NCBI GenBank assembly: GCA_016717655.1
Contig: JADKFC010000002.1
Coordinates: forward strand, 248,001-312,000
Source: Saprospiraceae bacterium
Lineage (GTDB): Bacteria; Bacteroidota; Bacteroidia; Chitinophagales; Saprospiraceae
Reading direction: 5' to 3'
DNA: 64,000 nucleotides
The stretch's first letter is position 1, and each line of letters starts with the position of its first letter. Positions 44,065 to 52,843 of this stretch are shown piece by piece. The notes below the pieces were generated by a model that saw only the letters and a program-made list of their open reading frames with translations, did no database searches and was not told the origin of the DNA. Position numbers and translations under genes: made by a program.

Positions 44065-45468
44065 CTAAGCCGGCGTGAGGCTCAGTTGTACTTGTTTCTC
44101 CAATTGGTTGACCGTGTCTTTGAACAGACTGTCTGTATCCATCAGATCCTGTACGGCACGAATGGAGTACAAGACCGTGCTGTGGTCCTTACCCCCAAAA
44201 TTGCTACCTATGGTCTTCAGAGAAACCGAGGTATAATTTTTGGCCAGGTACATTGACAATTGGCGAGCCAGTACAATACTGCGTTTGCGCGTAGTGCCCT
44301 GTAGTTTTTCTACGGGTACCTTAAAGTGATCGGCTACCAGTTTTTTGATGTTGTCGATCGAAATTTCTTTGTGTTCCTGGCTGACAAACTGGCCAACCAC
44401 CTCGCGGGCCAGGTCGAGATCGATTCGTTTTTTGTTGAGCGATGCCCTTGCCACCAGTGAAATGAGCACTCCCTCCAATTCGCGGATGTTGCTCTTGATG
44501 TGGTGGCAGATGTATTCCACCGTTTCCTGGCTGAGGGTGATGCCTTCCATCTCCATCTTGGCTTTCAATATGTCGATCCGTGTTTTGTACTCCGGCGCAC
44601 CTAGATCAGCGGTAAGTCCCCATTTGAAGCGGGAAATCAATCTCTTTTCAACATCCTGCAGGTCTTTGGGTGCCCTGTCTGATGTAAGGATGATTTGTTT
44701 GCCGTTTTGGTGGAGTTGGTTGAAAATATTAAAAAATATTTCCTGCGTCTTGGGCCTGTTGGCCAAAAACTGGATATCGTCAACAATTAGCACATCTATC
44801 ATGTGATAGTGGTTCATAAAATCGTTGATCGAGTTGTTTTTAATGGCCTGGATGACCTGGTTGGTAAACCTTTCTGTGGTGATGTAAAGAACCTGCTTGT
44901 TGTTGAGCTTTTTGGTAATGGCATTGCCAATGGCCTGCGAAAGGTGGGTCTTGCCAAGTCCTGTATCGCCAAAGATGACAAGTGGGTTGAAAGAAGTGGT
45001 GCCCGGCCTGCCAGCAATCTCAAGTCCTGCTGCCCTGGCCAGCTTGTTGCATTCGCCTTCTACAAAATTATCAAAGGTATATCGCTCGTTGAGTTGCGGA
45101 TCAAACTTAGTTTTTTTAATGCCGGGAATGACAAAAGGATTGGTGATTTCTTCACTGTTAACTTCTTCTGATTCCGGCACCGGAACGGTCATGGCTTTGC
45201 CCGTTGCTTTGTGGTTTTCCATCAGGATCTGGTACTCCAGCCTGGCACCCTCCCCCATTTCTTTTTTGAGGGCAAGGCTGAGCACTTCAACAAAATTCTC
45301 TTCCAACCATTCGTAGAAAAATTTATTGGGCACCTGAATAGTGAGTACACCTGCCTGTACCTTTATGGGTTTGATGGGCTCAAACCAGGTGCGGTAACTT
45401 TGTGGATTCACATTCTTGCGAACGATGTCTAAACAGTTGTTCCAAATTATGTTGTGGTCATTTACCAT
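44065..45468 (-). CDS. dnaA: Chromosomal replication initiator protein DnaA
   Basis: 467 residues. Domain I is N-terminal. AAA+ has Walker A GDTGLGKTH (about 167-174) and Walker B VLIVDDIQFLANRPKTQEIFF. Domain IV has GSNFGGKDHSTVLYSI, the DnaA-box recognition signature. It opens the replication origin. The 319-bp region upstream of the start shows no cluster of TTATCCACA boxes, so the origin is probably elsewhere, as is frequent in Bacteroidota. Confidence 0.97.
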   Translation of the reverse strand: MVNDHNIIWNNCLDIVRKNVNPQSYRTWFEPIKPIKVQAGVLTIQVPNKFFYEWLEENFVEVLSLALKKEMGEGARLEYQILMENHKATGKAMTVPVPESEEVNSEEITNPFVIPGIKKTKFDPQLNERYTFDNFVEGECNKLARAAGLEIAGRPGTTSFNPLVIFGDTGLGKTHLSQAIGNAITKKLNNKQVLYITTERFTNQVIQAIKNNSINDFMNHYHMIDVLIVDDIQFLANRPKTQEIFFNIFNQLHQNGKQIILTSDRAPKDLQDVEKRLISRFKWGLTADLGAPEYKTRIDILKAKMEMEGITLSQETVEYICHHIKSNIRELEGVLISLVARASLNKKRIDLDLAREVVGQFVSQEHKEISIDNIKKLVADHFKVPVEKLQGTTRKRSIVLARQLSMYLAKNYTSVSLKTIGSNFGGKDHSTVLYSIRAVQDLMDTDSLFKDTVNQLEKQVQLSLTPA

Positions 45469-45787
45469 ACATCAGTCGATATGTTCATGGTACCTCCATT
45501 CTTTCCCCGAAGAGAATAAATGTTGGCCCGTGGGGTCATTAATGAATTAGTCAGTTTCTCGAAAATACTTCTCTCTTTTTCGCTTCGGTCGATTTTCCTC
45601 TTGCTGCTTTTCAAAAGGGCCACAAAAAAAGTGTTTTTCGCTGGCATTTGCAAAGCTAAGCTACAAAAAAATCAAGCTAAATTTCGACACAATTTTTGGT
45701 AATACGTAGCCTCCTCTCACATATTAAAAAACCACAAGTCTTAGTATGCATTTTTCAATGCTTTATGCATTTTGTGGTACAACCAAT
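45469..45787. other. Intergenic region upstream of dnaA
   Basis: A 319-bp gap holding the dnaA promoter region. I looked for DnaA boxes and AT-rich repeats of an origin; none stand out. No gene is supported. Confidence 0.5.
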
Positions 45788-46708
45788 CTAACCTACGGTT
45801 AAATTTTTACAGCTGACACAGCTGCCTTTTTTGTTGCGCTCAAAGTACAAATCCAACCTTCCCAGCTGAATTCCGGCCCATCCGGCCTGGTTGATCACCA
45901 CTGCTTTACCGTCGCTGCCCTTCACCAAAGTGGGCTCTTTTAAAAAGGTATGGGTATGACCTCCAAGGATGAGGTCGATGCCTTTGGTCTGCGCTGCCAG
46001 CACCAGATCTGATACTTTGCTGTTTTCGTACTTGTAACCCAGGTGCGATAAACAGATGACATAGTCGCAGCCTTCATCGTTTTTCAAAATACCGGCTATT
46101 TTGTTGGCGTGGACAATTGGATCCAGGTACCTGGTTTCTCCGTACAAGGCCTGGGGTACCAAGCCATCCAACTCTATGCCCAGGCCAAAAACACCTAATT
46201 TTATATCGCCCTTTTTGTAAACGATATAATCTTTGGCCTTGCCTTGCAAGGGGGTGTTGGTCAACTGATAATTGGCACACAGCAAATCAAAACCACCGGT
46301 AGGCCAGTGTTTGGCAAAACCTTCTATGCCGCCGTCAAAGTCGTGGTTGCCCATGGTAGCTGCATCGTATTGCATTTCTTTCATCAGCTTCATTTCCAAC
46401 TCGCCTCCGTAGAAATTGAAATAGGGTGTACCTTGAAAGATATCACCGGAATCAAACAACAACACATGCTCTTGTTCGCTCCTCACCTGTTTGATCAGGG
46501 CCGCCCTTCTGGCTGCTCCACCCAAACCGGCATTGCGTGAACCATCCATAGGAAAAGGCTCGATCCTGCTATGTACATCATTGGTATGAAGGATGGTGAT
46601 GCGGGTGATGTCGGCCCCAGCTATCCACTCTTGCCATGGATACTGCTGCACACCCAGCAACATGCCCCCCATGCCCAGCTGTTTGATGAATTGCCTCCTG
46701 CCTGTCAT
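45788..46708 (-). CDS. Metallophosphatase, 5'-nucleotidase N-terminal domain type
   Basis: 306 residues. A Tat-like leader contains GRRQFIKQLG followed by a hydrophobic stretch. The calcineurin-like motifs are ILHTNDVHSRIEPFP, LLFDSGDIFQGTPYFNF, ATMGNHDFDGG and LILGGHTHTFL, the four metal-binding blocks of the UshA/5'-nucleotidase N-domain. The C-terminal domain that this family normally carries is missing here. It is encoded instead by the gene just upstream, overlapping by 4 bp. Confidence 0.88.
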   Translation of the reverse strand: MTGRRQFIKQLGMGGMLLGVQQYPWQEWIAGADITRITILHTNDVHSRIEPFPMDGSRNAGLGGAARRAALIKQVRSEQEHVLLFDSGDIFQGTPYFNFYGGELEMKLMKEMQYDAATMGNHDFDGGIEGFAKHWPTGGFDLLCANYQLTNTPLQGKAKDYIVYKKGDIKLGVFGLGIELDGLVPQALYGETRYLDPIVHANKIAGILKNDEGCDYVICLSHLGYKYENSKVSDLVLAAQTKGIDLILGGHTHTFLKEPTLVKGSDGKAVVINQAGWAGIQLGRLDLYFERNKKGSCVSCKNLTVG

Positions 46709-47451
46709 GGTTGTGTCTGTTTTATTCGTACCTGCCCGTTGGGCGTTAAAACTTTTTTCCTTTTCACATCACTGATAAGAAGGTCTCTGATCAGAAGACC
46801 CGAGTTGACCCTGGGCAAGGGCTTCAAAAAATCGCAGTCATCTCCTCCATTGGCTACATAGTCAGGCAGGCCAATGCGATAACTACCATCCGGCTTCCAG
46901 GGTGCGCCTTGAATCAGGATGTTAATGGCCGCACTGTCGCGAATTTCAAATTGCAGTCCCTCCGAAACCGGCCAACCCCCGTAAGCTGCAATTCGGTCGA
47001 GCAGTTGTTTTACCTGCACCCCATTGAGGTCCATGACTACCAGCTGGTTTTCAAAAGGCATGATCTCGTACATCTTTCCTAAGGTAAGGTCTCCGGCAGC
47101 CACTGCATTGATGCGAATTCCACCATAATTGGCTACGGCAAAATCAAGCTTTTCACGGGCCTGGCGTTCGTAACTTTCGGTCATGGCATCGGCCATCCAA
47201 TTGGTGAGCGGAGAGCCGGGCTTGGCCTTGACCATCTCTTCTGCATTTTGCCCGATTACCGCATTCATTTGCTCATCGAGCTTCATTTTATACGGACCAA
47301 TCATGGCCAGTGTGGTGCTATCTTCTTTTTTTAGTTTTTCATCAACCCGGTAAACACTTGCATCGTAGTAGGCAAAATAAGTTTGTTTGCGCTGACAGCT
47401 CTGACCAATTAGTAAGGAAGCTAAGATGAATATCCAATAATGCCTGTTCAT
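46705..47451 (-). CDS. 5'-nucleotidase C-terminal domain lipoprotein
   Basis: 248 residues. A lipoprotein signal ends near IGQSCQRKQ. The body has GSPLTNWMADAMTESY, DFAVANYGGIRINAVAAGDLTLGKMYEIMPFENQLVVMDL and SYRIGLPDYVANGGDDC, which are the substrate-binding motifs of the UshA/5'-nucleotidase C-domain. With the next gene it rebuilds a two-protein 5'-nucleotidase. It overlaps both neighbours by ATGA-type 4-bp overlaps, so translation is coupled. Confidence 0.87.
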   Translation of the reverse strand: MNRHYWIFILASLLIGQSCQRKQTYFAYYDASVYRVDEKLKKEDSTTLAMIGPYKMKLDEQMNAVIGQNAEEMVKAKPGSPLTNWMADAMTESYERQAREKLDFAVANYGGIRINAVAAGDLTLGKMYEIMPFENQLVVMDLNGVQVKQLLDRIAAYGGWPVSEGLQFEIRDSAAINILIQGAPWKPDGSYRIGLPDYVANGGDDCDFLKPLPRVNSGLLIRDLLISDVKRKKVLTPNGQVRIKQTQP

Positions 47452-47975
47452 GACAGTAGGAGGTCTGCTTCGTTTTTAATGGCTGTTTTGGCTTGTTCCA
47501 GCGGATCCAGTTGCAGGTCGGTTTTCACCCGGCCCAGCATTTCGAGCAGTCTCACGGCGGGATCACCGGGTTGGAGTTGGGCTGCCGTTTCGGATATGAT
47601 GCCCATTATCTGGTCTTTGGATAAAACAATGATTTTCCAAAGATTGGCAGATACGTACAATTGTTGGGTATAGTTATGGGTGAATTCCTGACTCACGGCT
47701 ACCAGCATGGCCTGCTGCATCTCCCGAGCCGTCATCTCGCCCGTGTTCAGTCTCAGAAAGAGTTGCTGGGGATCAATGCGCTCACACAGCAAGATCAAAC
47801 GTTCGTAGGCCTGCATTTTTACAGCCTCCGTTTTTTCCCTTCGTTTGCTGCCAAACCGAAGTTGCTCGGTATACATTTGTTGTCTAAACTGACGGTTGAG
47901 TAAAAAATAAATGGTTAGAAACACGACCAATGAAGGCACCGTGTAACGAACGATTTCCAAAACTATTGATGTCAT
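47448..47975 (-). CDS. Conserved hypothetical protein with one membrane helix
   Basis: 175 residues. A single N-terminal helix (VPSLVVFLTIYFLLN) is followed by a basic stretch and a long predicted helical cytoplasmic part (LRFGSKRREKTEAVKMQAYERLILLCERIDPQQLFLRL). It resembles a Bacteroidota hypothetical family (possibly DUF7935), but I cannot confirm this. The first gene of the three-gene 5'-nucleotidase operon; its role there is unknown. Confidence 0.7.
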   Translation of the reverse strand: MTSIVLEIVRYTVPSLVVFLTIYFLLNRQFRQQMYTEQLRFGSKRREKTEAVKMQAYERLILLCERIDPQQLFLRLNTGEMTAREMQQAMLVAVSQEFTHNYTQQLYVSANLWKIIVLSKDQIMGIISETAAQLQPGDPAVRLLEMLGRVKTDLQLDPLEQAKTAIKNEADLLLS

Positions 47976-48120
47976 ACCGGAACTTTGTTGCTTGAGTTAA
48001 AAATAGCAATATTTTGGCGGCATCGGCCAAAAAATATAAGCTTATATATGTATCTTATTGATAATGAATATAATATTTTTCAAAAAGCTTTGATTTTCGA
48101 TTTTGAACCCCAGATAGAAC

Positions 48121-48156
48121 TTTTGGAGGCAAAAAAGTGTTTAACAACTAACTTTG
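48121..48156 (+). promoter_or_regulatory. Promoter of the IscA-type gene
   Basis: TAACTTTG at 48149-48156 matches TAnnTTTG, with a TTTTGG at 48121-48126 about 22 bp before it. The ATG is 16 bp downstream. Confidence 0.55.
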
Positions 48157-48171
48157 CATAAAAAAGAATCA

Positions 48172-48522
48172 ATGAGCACCACGACCACCATCCAGCCAAT
48201 TCAACTTACTGATGGAGCCATCAGCCAGCTTAAACGCATTATGGAAGAGCAAAATGTGCCTTCAGAATACGGCTTGAGGGTTGGCGTCAAAGGCGGAGGT
48301 TGTTCTGGTTTCAGCTATGTGCTGGGCTTTGATGAAAAAAAGGAAAAAGACGAAGAATATACCGTAGCCGGCTTCCGCATCTACATGGAAAAAGCCCACG
48401 CCATTTACCTATTGGGTATGGAGATTGATTGGGTAGATGGCTTACAAAACAGGGGCTTTCAGTTCAACAATCCCAATGCCACCAGCACCTGTGGCTGTGG
48501 CACTTCATTTTCGGCATCATAA
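48172..48522 (+). CDS. Iron-sulfur cluster assembly accessory protein, IscA/SufA (HesB) family
   Basis: 116 residues from the ATG at 48172; an upstream TTG at 48154 lies inside the promoter box and is not used. The Cys ligands are in GGGCSGFSYVLGF and TSTCGCGTSF, the three-cysteine signature of A-type carriers. It also has IQLTDGAISQLKRIM and a VDGLQNRGFQFNNPNA stretch. It receives or delivers Fe-S clusters. The last 6 bp overlap the convergent glucosaminidase gene. Confidence 0.93.
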   Translation: MSTTTTIQPIQLTDGAISQLKRIMEEQNVPSEYGLRVGVKGGGCSGFSYVLGFDEKKEKDEEYTVAGFRIYMEKAHAIYLLGMEIDWVDGLQNRGFQFNNPNATSTCGCGTSFSAS

Positions 48523-49599
48523 CTGAGAAAAAAGAAGTCCACGCTGTTTTTTTCCTGCCTTTACTACCTTGGGTTTTTGGTTTCCTGCTACCTTTTCTTT
48601 GAGGGCTATGGTTTCACCCGCCGCGGGCTGGTATCCTTTGGCAATGCGATTGAGCACGTACAAAGTCTGCGCCTGCACTCCATAGAGATTGGAAATAGAT
48701 TCCAGTGATTCACCCTCTTTTACCACGTGGTGGGTAATGCGACCTTCGTAATCTCTTTTTTTGTTTTCGAGGTAGACCGTAGTGCCCCTGGTTATCGATT
48801 CAGAAGGCGTCAACAACATTTCATTGTGCGCCGTAATCCTGGAAACCGCCATGTGCAGGTCACCCGCCAGCGTTTCCACATCCGTATCAGCCGTAACCTG
48901 GATGGCTCGGGTATCGTTGACCCAGATGACCTTGTACATGTTGTGTTCCTTTTTACCCGCCTCTGAGTTTTTGAGTCTCGAAGGTCTTGACAATTCAAAT
49001 TCAGATACCGTTACTACCTCCGGTTGTTCTTCCTGTACGTGCAGTTTAGGCCTGGTAGGTAAGGAGGCCAGCAATGGCTCATCCAGAGTATCCAGCTTGT
49101 ATTTTTTAATGATGCGAATCAACTTTTCAGGATAAGCCGGATCTGTGGCATAACCCGCCGCACTAAGCCCTCTGGCCCAGGCCTCATAATCGCCAGGATA
49201 CAGTTCAAATAAAAAGCCATACCTATGTTGTTTTCTGCTATCGGTCAAAAATTCGCTATGGGCCACAAAAGATTCTTCTGCTTTGGTAAAGGCCCTGAAA
49301 CAACTTTCTATCAACACACCCGTACTATCGGTATCGTCATCGATCTTAAAATAGGTACCTCCGTCCCAATCCTTGCCACATTTGATGCCAAAATGATTGT
49401 TGCCCCTGGCCGCCAGCGGACTCTTGCCCACCTCAGATTCCAGCAACGCCTGTGCCATCTTGATGCTAGCCGGAATGCCCGTGCGCTGCATCTCTTTGAC
49501 CACAATATCACTATAAGTACGGATATAGACCAATGCCGGATCCCCTGCTCTAGCCGCCAGAGTAAGGCACAGCAATGACAAACTAAACCAAAACTTCAT
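48517..49599 (-). CDS. Secreted glucosaminidase with LysM domain
   Basis: 360 residues. A signal peptide (MKFWFSLSLLCLTLAARAGD region) starts at the ATG at 49599; earlier in-frame ATGs exist. The glucosaminidase (lysozyme subfamily 2, FlgJ-like) domain shows PASIKMAQALLESEVGKSPLAARGNNHFGIKC with catalytic Glu and AGYATDPAYPEKLIRIIKKYKLD. A LysM-type segment, HHVVKEGESLESISNLYGVQAQTLYVLNRI, is near the end. It cuts the glycan strands of peptidoglycan. It converges on the IscA gene. Confidence 0.92.
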   Translation of the reverse strand: MKFWFSLSLLCLTLAARAGDPALVYIRTYSDIVVKEMQRTGIPASIKMAQALLESEVGKSPLAARGNNHFGIKCGKDWDGGTYFKIDDDTDSTGVLIESCFRAFTKAEESFVAHSEFLTDSRKQHRYGFLFELYPGDYEAWARGLSAAGYATDPAYPEKLIRIIKKYKLDTLDEPLLASLPTRPKLHVQEEQPEVVTVSEFELSRPSRLKNSEAGKKEHNMYKVIWVNDTRAIQVTADTDVETLAGDLHMAVSRITAHNEMLLTPSESITRGTTVYLENKKRDYEGRITHHVVKEGESLESISNLYGVQAQTLYVLNRIAKGYQPAAGETIALKEKVAGNQKPKVVKAGKKQRGLLFSQL

Positions 49600-49742
49600 A
49601 CTAAACATATTAAGATTAATCATAATATATTCAAATTTCGTGCCTAAAAGTGTGGGTGTGGGTATAAGACGGCAAAAATGAGGGGGATATTGTGTTGGGT
49701 GGAATTGTACAATTTAACAGAGAGGCCTATGCACTCACTAAA

Positions 49743-49777
49743 TGACAGTTACTTACCCTGTTTTTTACTAACTGTCA
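49743..49777. repeat. 9-bp inverted repeat downstream of the immunity-like gene
   Basis: TGACAGTTA (49743-49751) and TAACTGTCA (49769-49777) with a 17-nt T-rich spacer. It may end the 50395-49800 operon, but there is no clean T tract after the stem on either strand. Confidence 0.4.
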
Positions 49778-49799
49778 GATTAAGTCTCGTCTATGACAA

Positions 49800-50156
49800 C
49801 TAATAACTATTAAGGCCAAATACTATGGTCAAATAATCGTGGCTCAAACTTTTAATTTTTAAATATTCATCTTTTTTTAGATTATCCCAAGAGTCAACCC
49901 CTCTATGTGTTACTAATAAATGGTGCAAATAATTTTCAAGTTCGGTTAAAATCTTTAATTCTTTTTCACTAAAAAAATTAAAAGGGACAATTTGCTCCAT
50001 TATAAAACTTGAATATTTATATCCATAACTACATAAAAATTCATTAAATGATTCATGTGGTCCTTCTTCAATTAAATGCTTATCAAAATTTAATAAATAT
50101 GAAGTCACATATTTTTTAACATACTCGGCATGTTCCCTTGGCTTTTCAATTGACAT
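49800..50156 (-). CDS. Small soluble protein, candidate immunity protein
   Basis: 118 residues, acidic and helical (FNFFSEKELKILTELENYLHHLLVTHRGVDSWDNLKKDEY). No signal peptide; no family recognised. Its ATG overlaps the stop of the upstream 79-residue secreted protein (TAATG), so translation is coupled. A small cytoplasmic protein coupled to a small secreted one is the layout of polymorphic toxin/immunity pairs. Codon use and AT content differ from the housekeeping genes, suggesting acquisition. Confidence 0.55.
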   Translation of the reverse strand: MSIEKPREHAEYVKKYVTSYLLNFDKHLIEEGPHESFNEFLCSYGYKYSSFIMEQIVPFNFFSEKELKILTELENYLHHLLVTHRGVDSWDNLKKDEYLKIKSLSHDYLTIVFGLNSY

Positions 50157-50395
50157 TATTCAAAACTTTTTAAATCTTCAATAATAATATGTGTTTTTTC
50201 ATAATACTTAGGATCATTTAATTCAACCATATTACCATCAATATCTGCATGTCGCATTTTATTTTCTGAATCCTTTCCTAATTCATATCTTGCATAAGGC
50301 CCCGCTGCTTCGCCTCCTGCACCATAAGCTGCCTCAACTTGCAAATTAGCAATAAGGAATATAATCTGTACAAAAATGTGTTTACGTGGATTCAT
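50156..50395 (-). CDS. Small secreted protein with duplicated leader, candidate toxin remnant
   Basis: 79 residues. The first ~32 (MNPRKHIFVQIIFLIANLQV then AYGAGGEAAG) are a signal peptide plus a spacer. They closely match the start of a second small protein at 51954-52115 (MNPLKHFFLQIIFLMAGLQV then AYSAGGEAAG). The rest (ENKMRHADIDGNMVELNDPK and IIIEDLKSFE) resembles the tail of a larger secreted toxin. It is coupled to the downstream 118-residue gene. I read it as a decayed toxin module, without proof. Confidence 0.55.
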   Translation of the reverse strand: MNPRKHIFVQIIFLIANLQVEAAYGAGGEAAGPYARYELGKDSENKMRHADIDGNMVELNDPKYYEKTHIIIEDLKSFE

Positions 50396-50516
50396 GAGAT
50401 AAATTTAGTAATTTTAAACATGTGTTAGAATTTCTATGATTGATTAACTACCCAAAATCTGTTAAATGACTAAAATATCCCAGAATATTTTGAAGCACTA
50501 ACCACTCACCCAACGA

Positions 50517-50565
50517 GCTATTCGAAGTTTCTAACTTCGAATCAGTATTGGCATGACTGCCATCC
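50517..50565 (-). repeat. REP-like element, copy 2 (inverted)
   Basis: Core ATTCGAAGTT-tct-AACTTCGAAT (50520-50542). On the minus strand it is preceded by GGATGGCAGTCATGCCAATACTG. It pairs with copy 1 at 43292-43341. The two GC/CG swaps in the stem are compensated on both arms. Confidence 0.75.
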
Positions 50566-50606
50566 TCAATGCATGACCTACCTACATTTTGCTCTCTATT
50601 TCTGAC

Positions 50607-50685
50607 AAACCCAATATCTGCATTAAATTTAGAATTTCACATTAGAGAAACTAAGATCATTGGCAGATAGGCTGATATTGGGTTT
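50607..50685. repeat. 12-bp inverted repeat flanking 55 bp
   Basis: AAACCCAATATC (50607-50618) and GATATTGGGTTT (50674-50685). It could be the end of a small decayed mobile element, or a chance hairpin. The surrounding 50396-50821 gap otherwise contains no gene that I can support. Confidence 0.35.
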
Positions 50686-50821
50686 AAGTTGGACTTGACC
50701 CTATAAAATAAGGGAAAATTAAACCAGCTCTCTGGGATTGGGATTGGTGGTATAATTTAAAGTAGGATGGAGCGCGAAGCACAAAGCTGAGTCCTATTCG
50801 GGATGATCGGTCGCGCTTCGA

Positions 50822-51951
50822 TTATGCATAGTCTGTAGTGATTCTTATTCCATTTTTAACTCTTGAATACTCCATGTTTTCTTCTGGGTTGAATACACAT
50901 GTTAAATCTCCATTGGGATGATTTGGCATAGCTTGTAGAACTAAGTTGCCATTTCCAAGTAAAAGCCAATCCGTTAATTTTCGTTTTTCACCCTTATCGT
51001 CAATCAAATCAAATTCCCAGAGTATTGTTCCATCAGTCTTACTTATCTTTCCAAACGAGCCATCATGAGAAGTATAATAAATGCCACTTTCATCAACAAA
51101 GTGAAAGTTTGTTACTCTCTCTCAATGGCAGGCCTTACAACTACTTCGCTAAGAACATTTCCGTCATTAATTTTCAATTCCACTACTGATAAAGATTCTA
51201 TTTTGCCGCTTGAAAGTCGACTGTTAATATTTCCTATCAATACTATTCCTTTCTCATAATCTATCTGATGATAACCATTTGGATATTGCCAGATTTCTTC
51301 TCCTGTATCTCCATCTAAAACAATAGTATATTTATTCGGATCGTACCAGTCCCTTTCACCCTCATATCCCTCATCTGTTCTGATCTTATCATAAGCATGA
51401 TATTCCAAAACGATCAAATTGTCGTATGCTTCCAGTCTTGCAAATTGCCATGCAAACTGCTTCTTCCATTTCTCACTACCTCCGTCAGGGTTCAAACACT
51501 TAATCCAGCTATTTTCCTTTTCATTATTCTGATAAAATAATATACCACAATCGAACCAACGATATGAAATAGGAAAATTAGGCTCAAAAGAAAAGACCTC
51601 ATCTTTACCCTTTACCTTGCAAATATAATTACGATTGACTCTATCCAAAAACAAAGTCACTCCGGACTTCCATTTATATTCTGGAACATCATCTTTTTGA
51701 ACAAATAACATCTTCTTCGAATCGATCTCGACTTTATAAAATCCAGGTTTATTAAAATGGTACAGTATTATCTCTCCTCCGTTAATTGATGCTAAAAATA
51801 CTTCTTCACCTATATCAATACTTCCATTCAATTGATAATCCTCTCTACTCAGAAAATTAAGCTTAGTTATATCCATATTGTTCCTGCAGTTTATGATCAA
51901 CTTGGAATGTGATCTATTCTGCAATGGTTGATCCACTACTTCATATTTCAT
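50822..51951 (-). CDS. PQQ-like beta-propeller protein, frameshifted in a (GA)n run
   Basis: Restored length 375 residues. Blades of the form (V/T)IVLDGDTGEEIWQYPNG, SWIKCLNPDGGSEKWKKQ and GSFGKISKTDGTILWEFD fit PQQ-like/WD-type propellers. The frame ends at AIERE in a GAGAGAGAG run (51115-51123). Removing one GA unit gives AIERVTNFHFVDESGIYYTS and joins the tail that ends ITTDYA at 50822. No signal peptide. It begins 2 bp after the small secreted protein. Its role is unknown; it may be a partner or immunity protein of that leader cassette. Confidence 0.65.
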
Positions 51952-51953
51952 AT

Positions 51954-52115
51954 CTATGGATTAATGATGTCACTAAATTTATTAGCTGTTATAAAATCTA
52001 TCAATCCATTAATGTCATTCCCCGCCGCTTCGCCTCCTGCACTATAAGCCGTCTCAACTTGCAAACCAGCCATAAGGAATATTATCTGTAAAAAAAAGTG
52101 TTTTAGTGGATTCAT
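51954..52115 (-). CDS. Short secreted leader protein, paralogue of the 50156-50395 protein
   Basis: 53 residues. The first ~32 match the 50395 protein in sequence and in DNA (also in the upstream ATAAATTTA). The remainder (NDINGLIDFITANKFSDIINP) is different. It is a separate copy of the secretion leader joined to another, very short tail. The propeller gene starts 2 bp downstream. Confidence 0.5.
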   Translation of the reverse strand: MNPLKHFFLQIIFLMAGLQVETAYSAGGEAAGNDINGLIDFITANKFSDIINP

Positions 52116-52279
52116 GGGATAAATTTAATACTTAATTAAGACATTCCGAATATGATGGAAATTATTTAAAATGCTTATAGAGCTTATGTTTAAAAAATAT
52201 AAATCAATATATTAATCTAGTTCAAAACGCTATTTTTACAGCGCATTTTTTACCTATTAAACCTTAAAAATAGAGATAG

Positions 52280-52843
52280 ATGATTCACTTCAATCAAATC
52301 AGAGCTATTTATGATGAAAAAACTATAACAATTTATCAAGCATATTCAAGAGATATTGCAATACCTGCTGTGACACATCAAAAGTTCGTTCCACCTTTCA
52401 AATTAGAAAGAATGACATGGATAAACCATCATTTCTATGGATGATGTACAGGTCAGGCTGGGCCTCTAAAAATTGGTCAAGAACATATTTTAGCCATAAA
52501 AATAACAAAAGAAGGGTTCTTGTGGGCTCTTAATAACTCATGTCTTTCCTATTTTGATCCTAATATCCATCAATCAAAAGAAGAGTGGGAACAAAAAGTA
52601 AAAGCTGCACCAGTACGTATTCAATGGGATCCAGAAAGAGATATTCATTTAGAAAAATTGCCTTATAGGTCCATACAAATTGGGCTATCAGGCATTGCTG
52701 TAGAAAAATACATTAATGAATGGATTGTTTCCATTACAGACATTACTCCGCTCTGTAAAAAAATCCATTTATTAACTGCTGAAAACTTGGAGGAAGCCAA
52801 ATTTTTTTGCCCATTGAGTTTTTATATCCATTCTGAAGTATAA
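52280..52843 (+). CDS. DUF4291 family protein with two compensating frame errors
   Basis: Restored length 187 residues. It has IRAIYDEKTITIYQAYSRDIA, FVPPFKLERMTWI, then a stop (TGA 52443-52445) as given. With one A added at 52424-52426 (ATAAACC to ATAAAACC) and one A removed from AAAAA near 52469-52473 the frame reads KPSFLWMMYRSGWASKIGQEHILAI. It then continues as ITKEGFLWALNNSCLSYFDP, VRIQWDPERDIHLEKLPYRSIQIG. This is DUF4291. Both errors are in A runs within 50 bp. Function unknown. It overlaps the convergent immunity-like gene by 22 bp. Confidence 0.8.

Noticed and set aside
45469..45787. Replication origin next to dnaA
   Set aside because: No group of TTATCCACA-type boxes or AT-rich 13-mers is visible.
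52116..52279. Regulatory RNA or promoter between the leader gene and DUF4291
   Set aside because: AT-rich, with only weak short hairpins; nothing definite enough.
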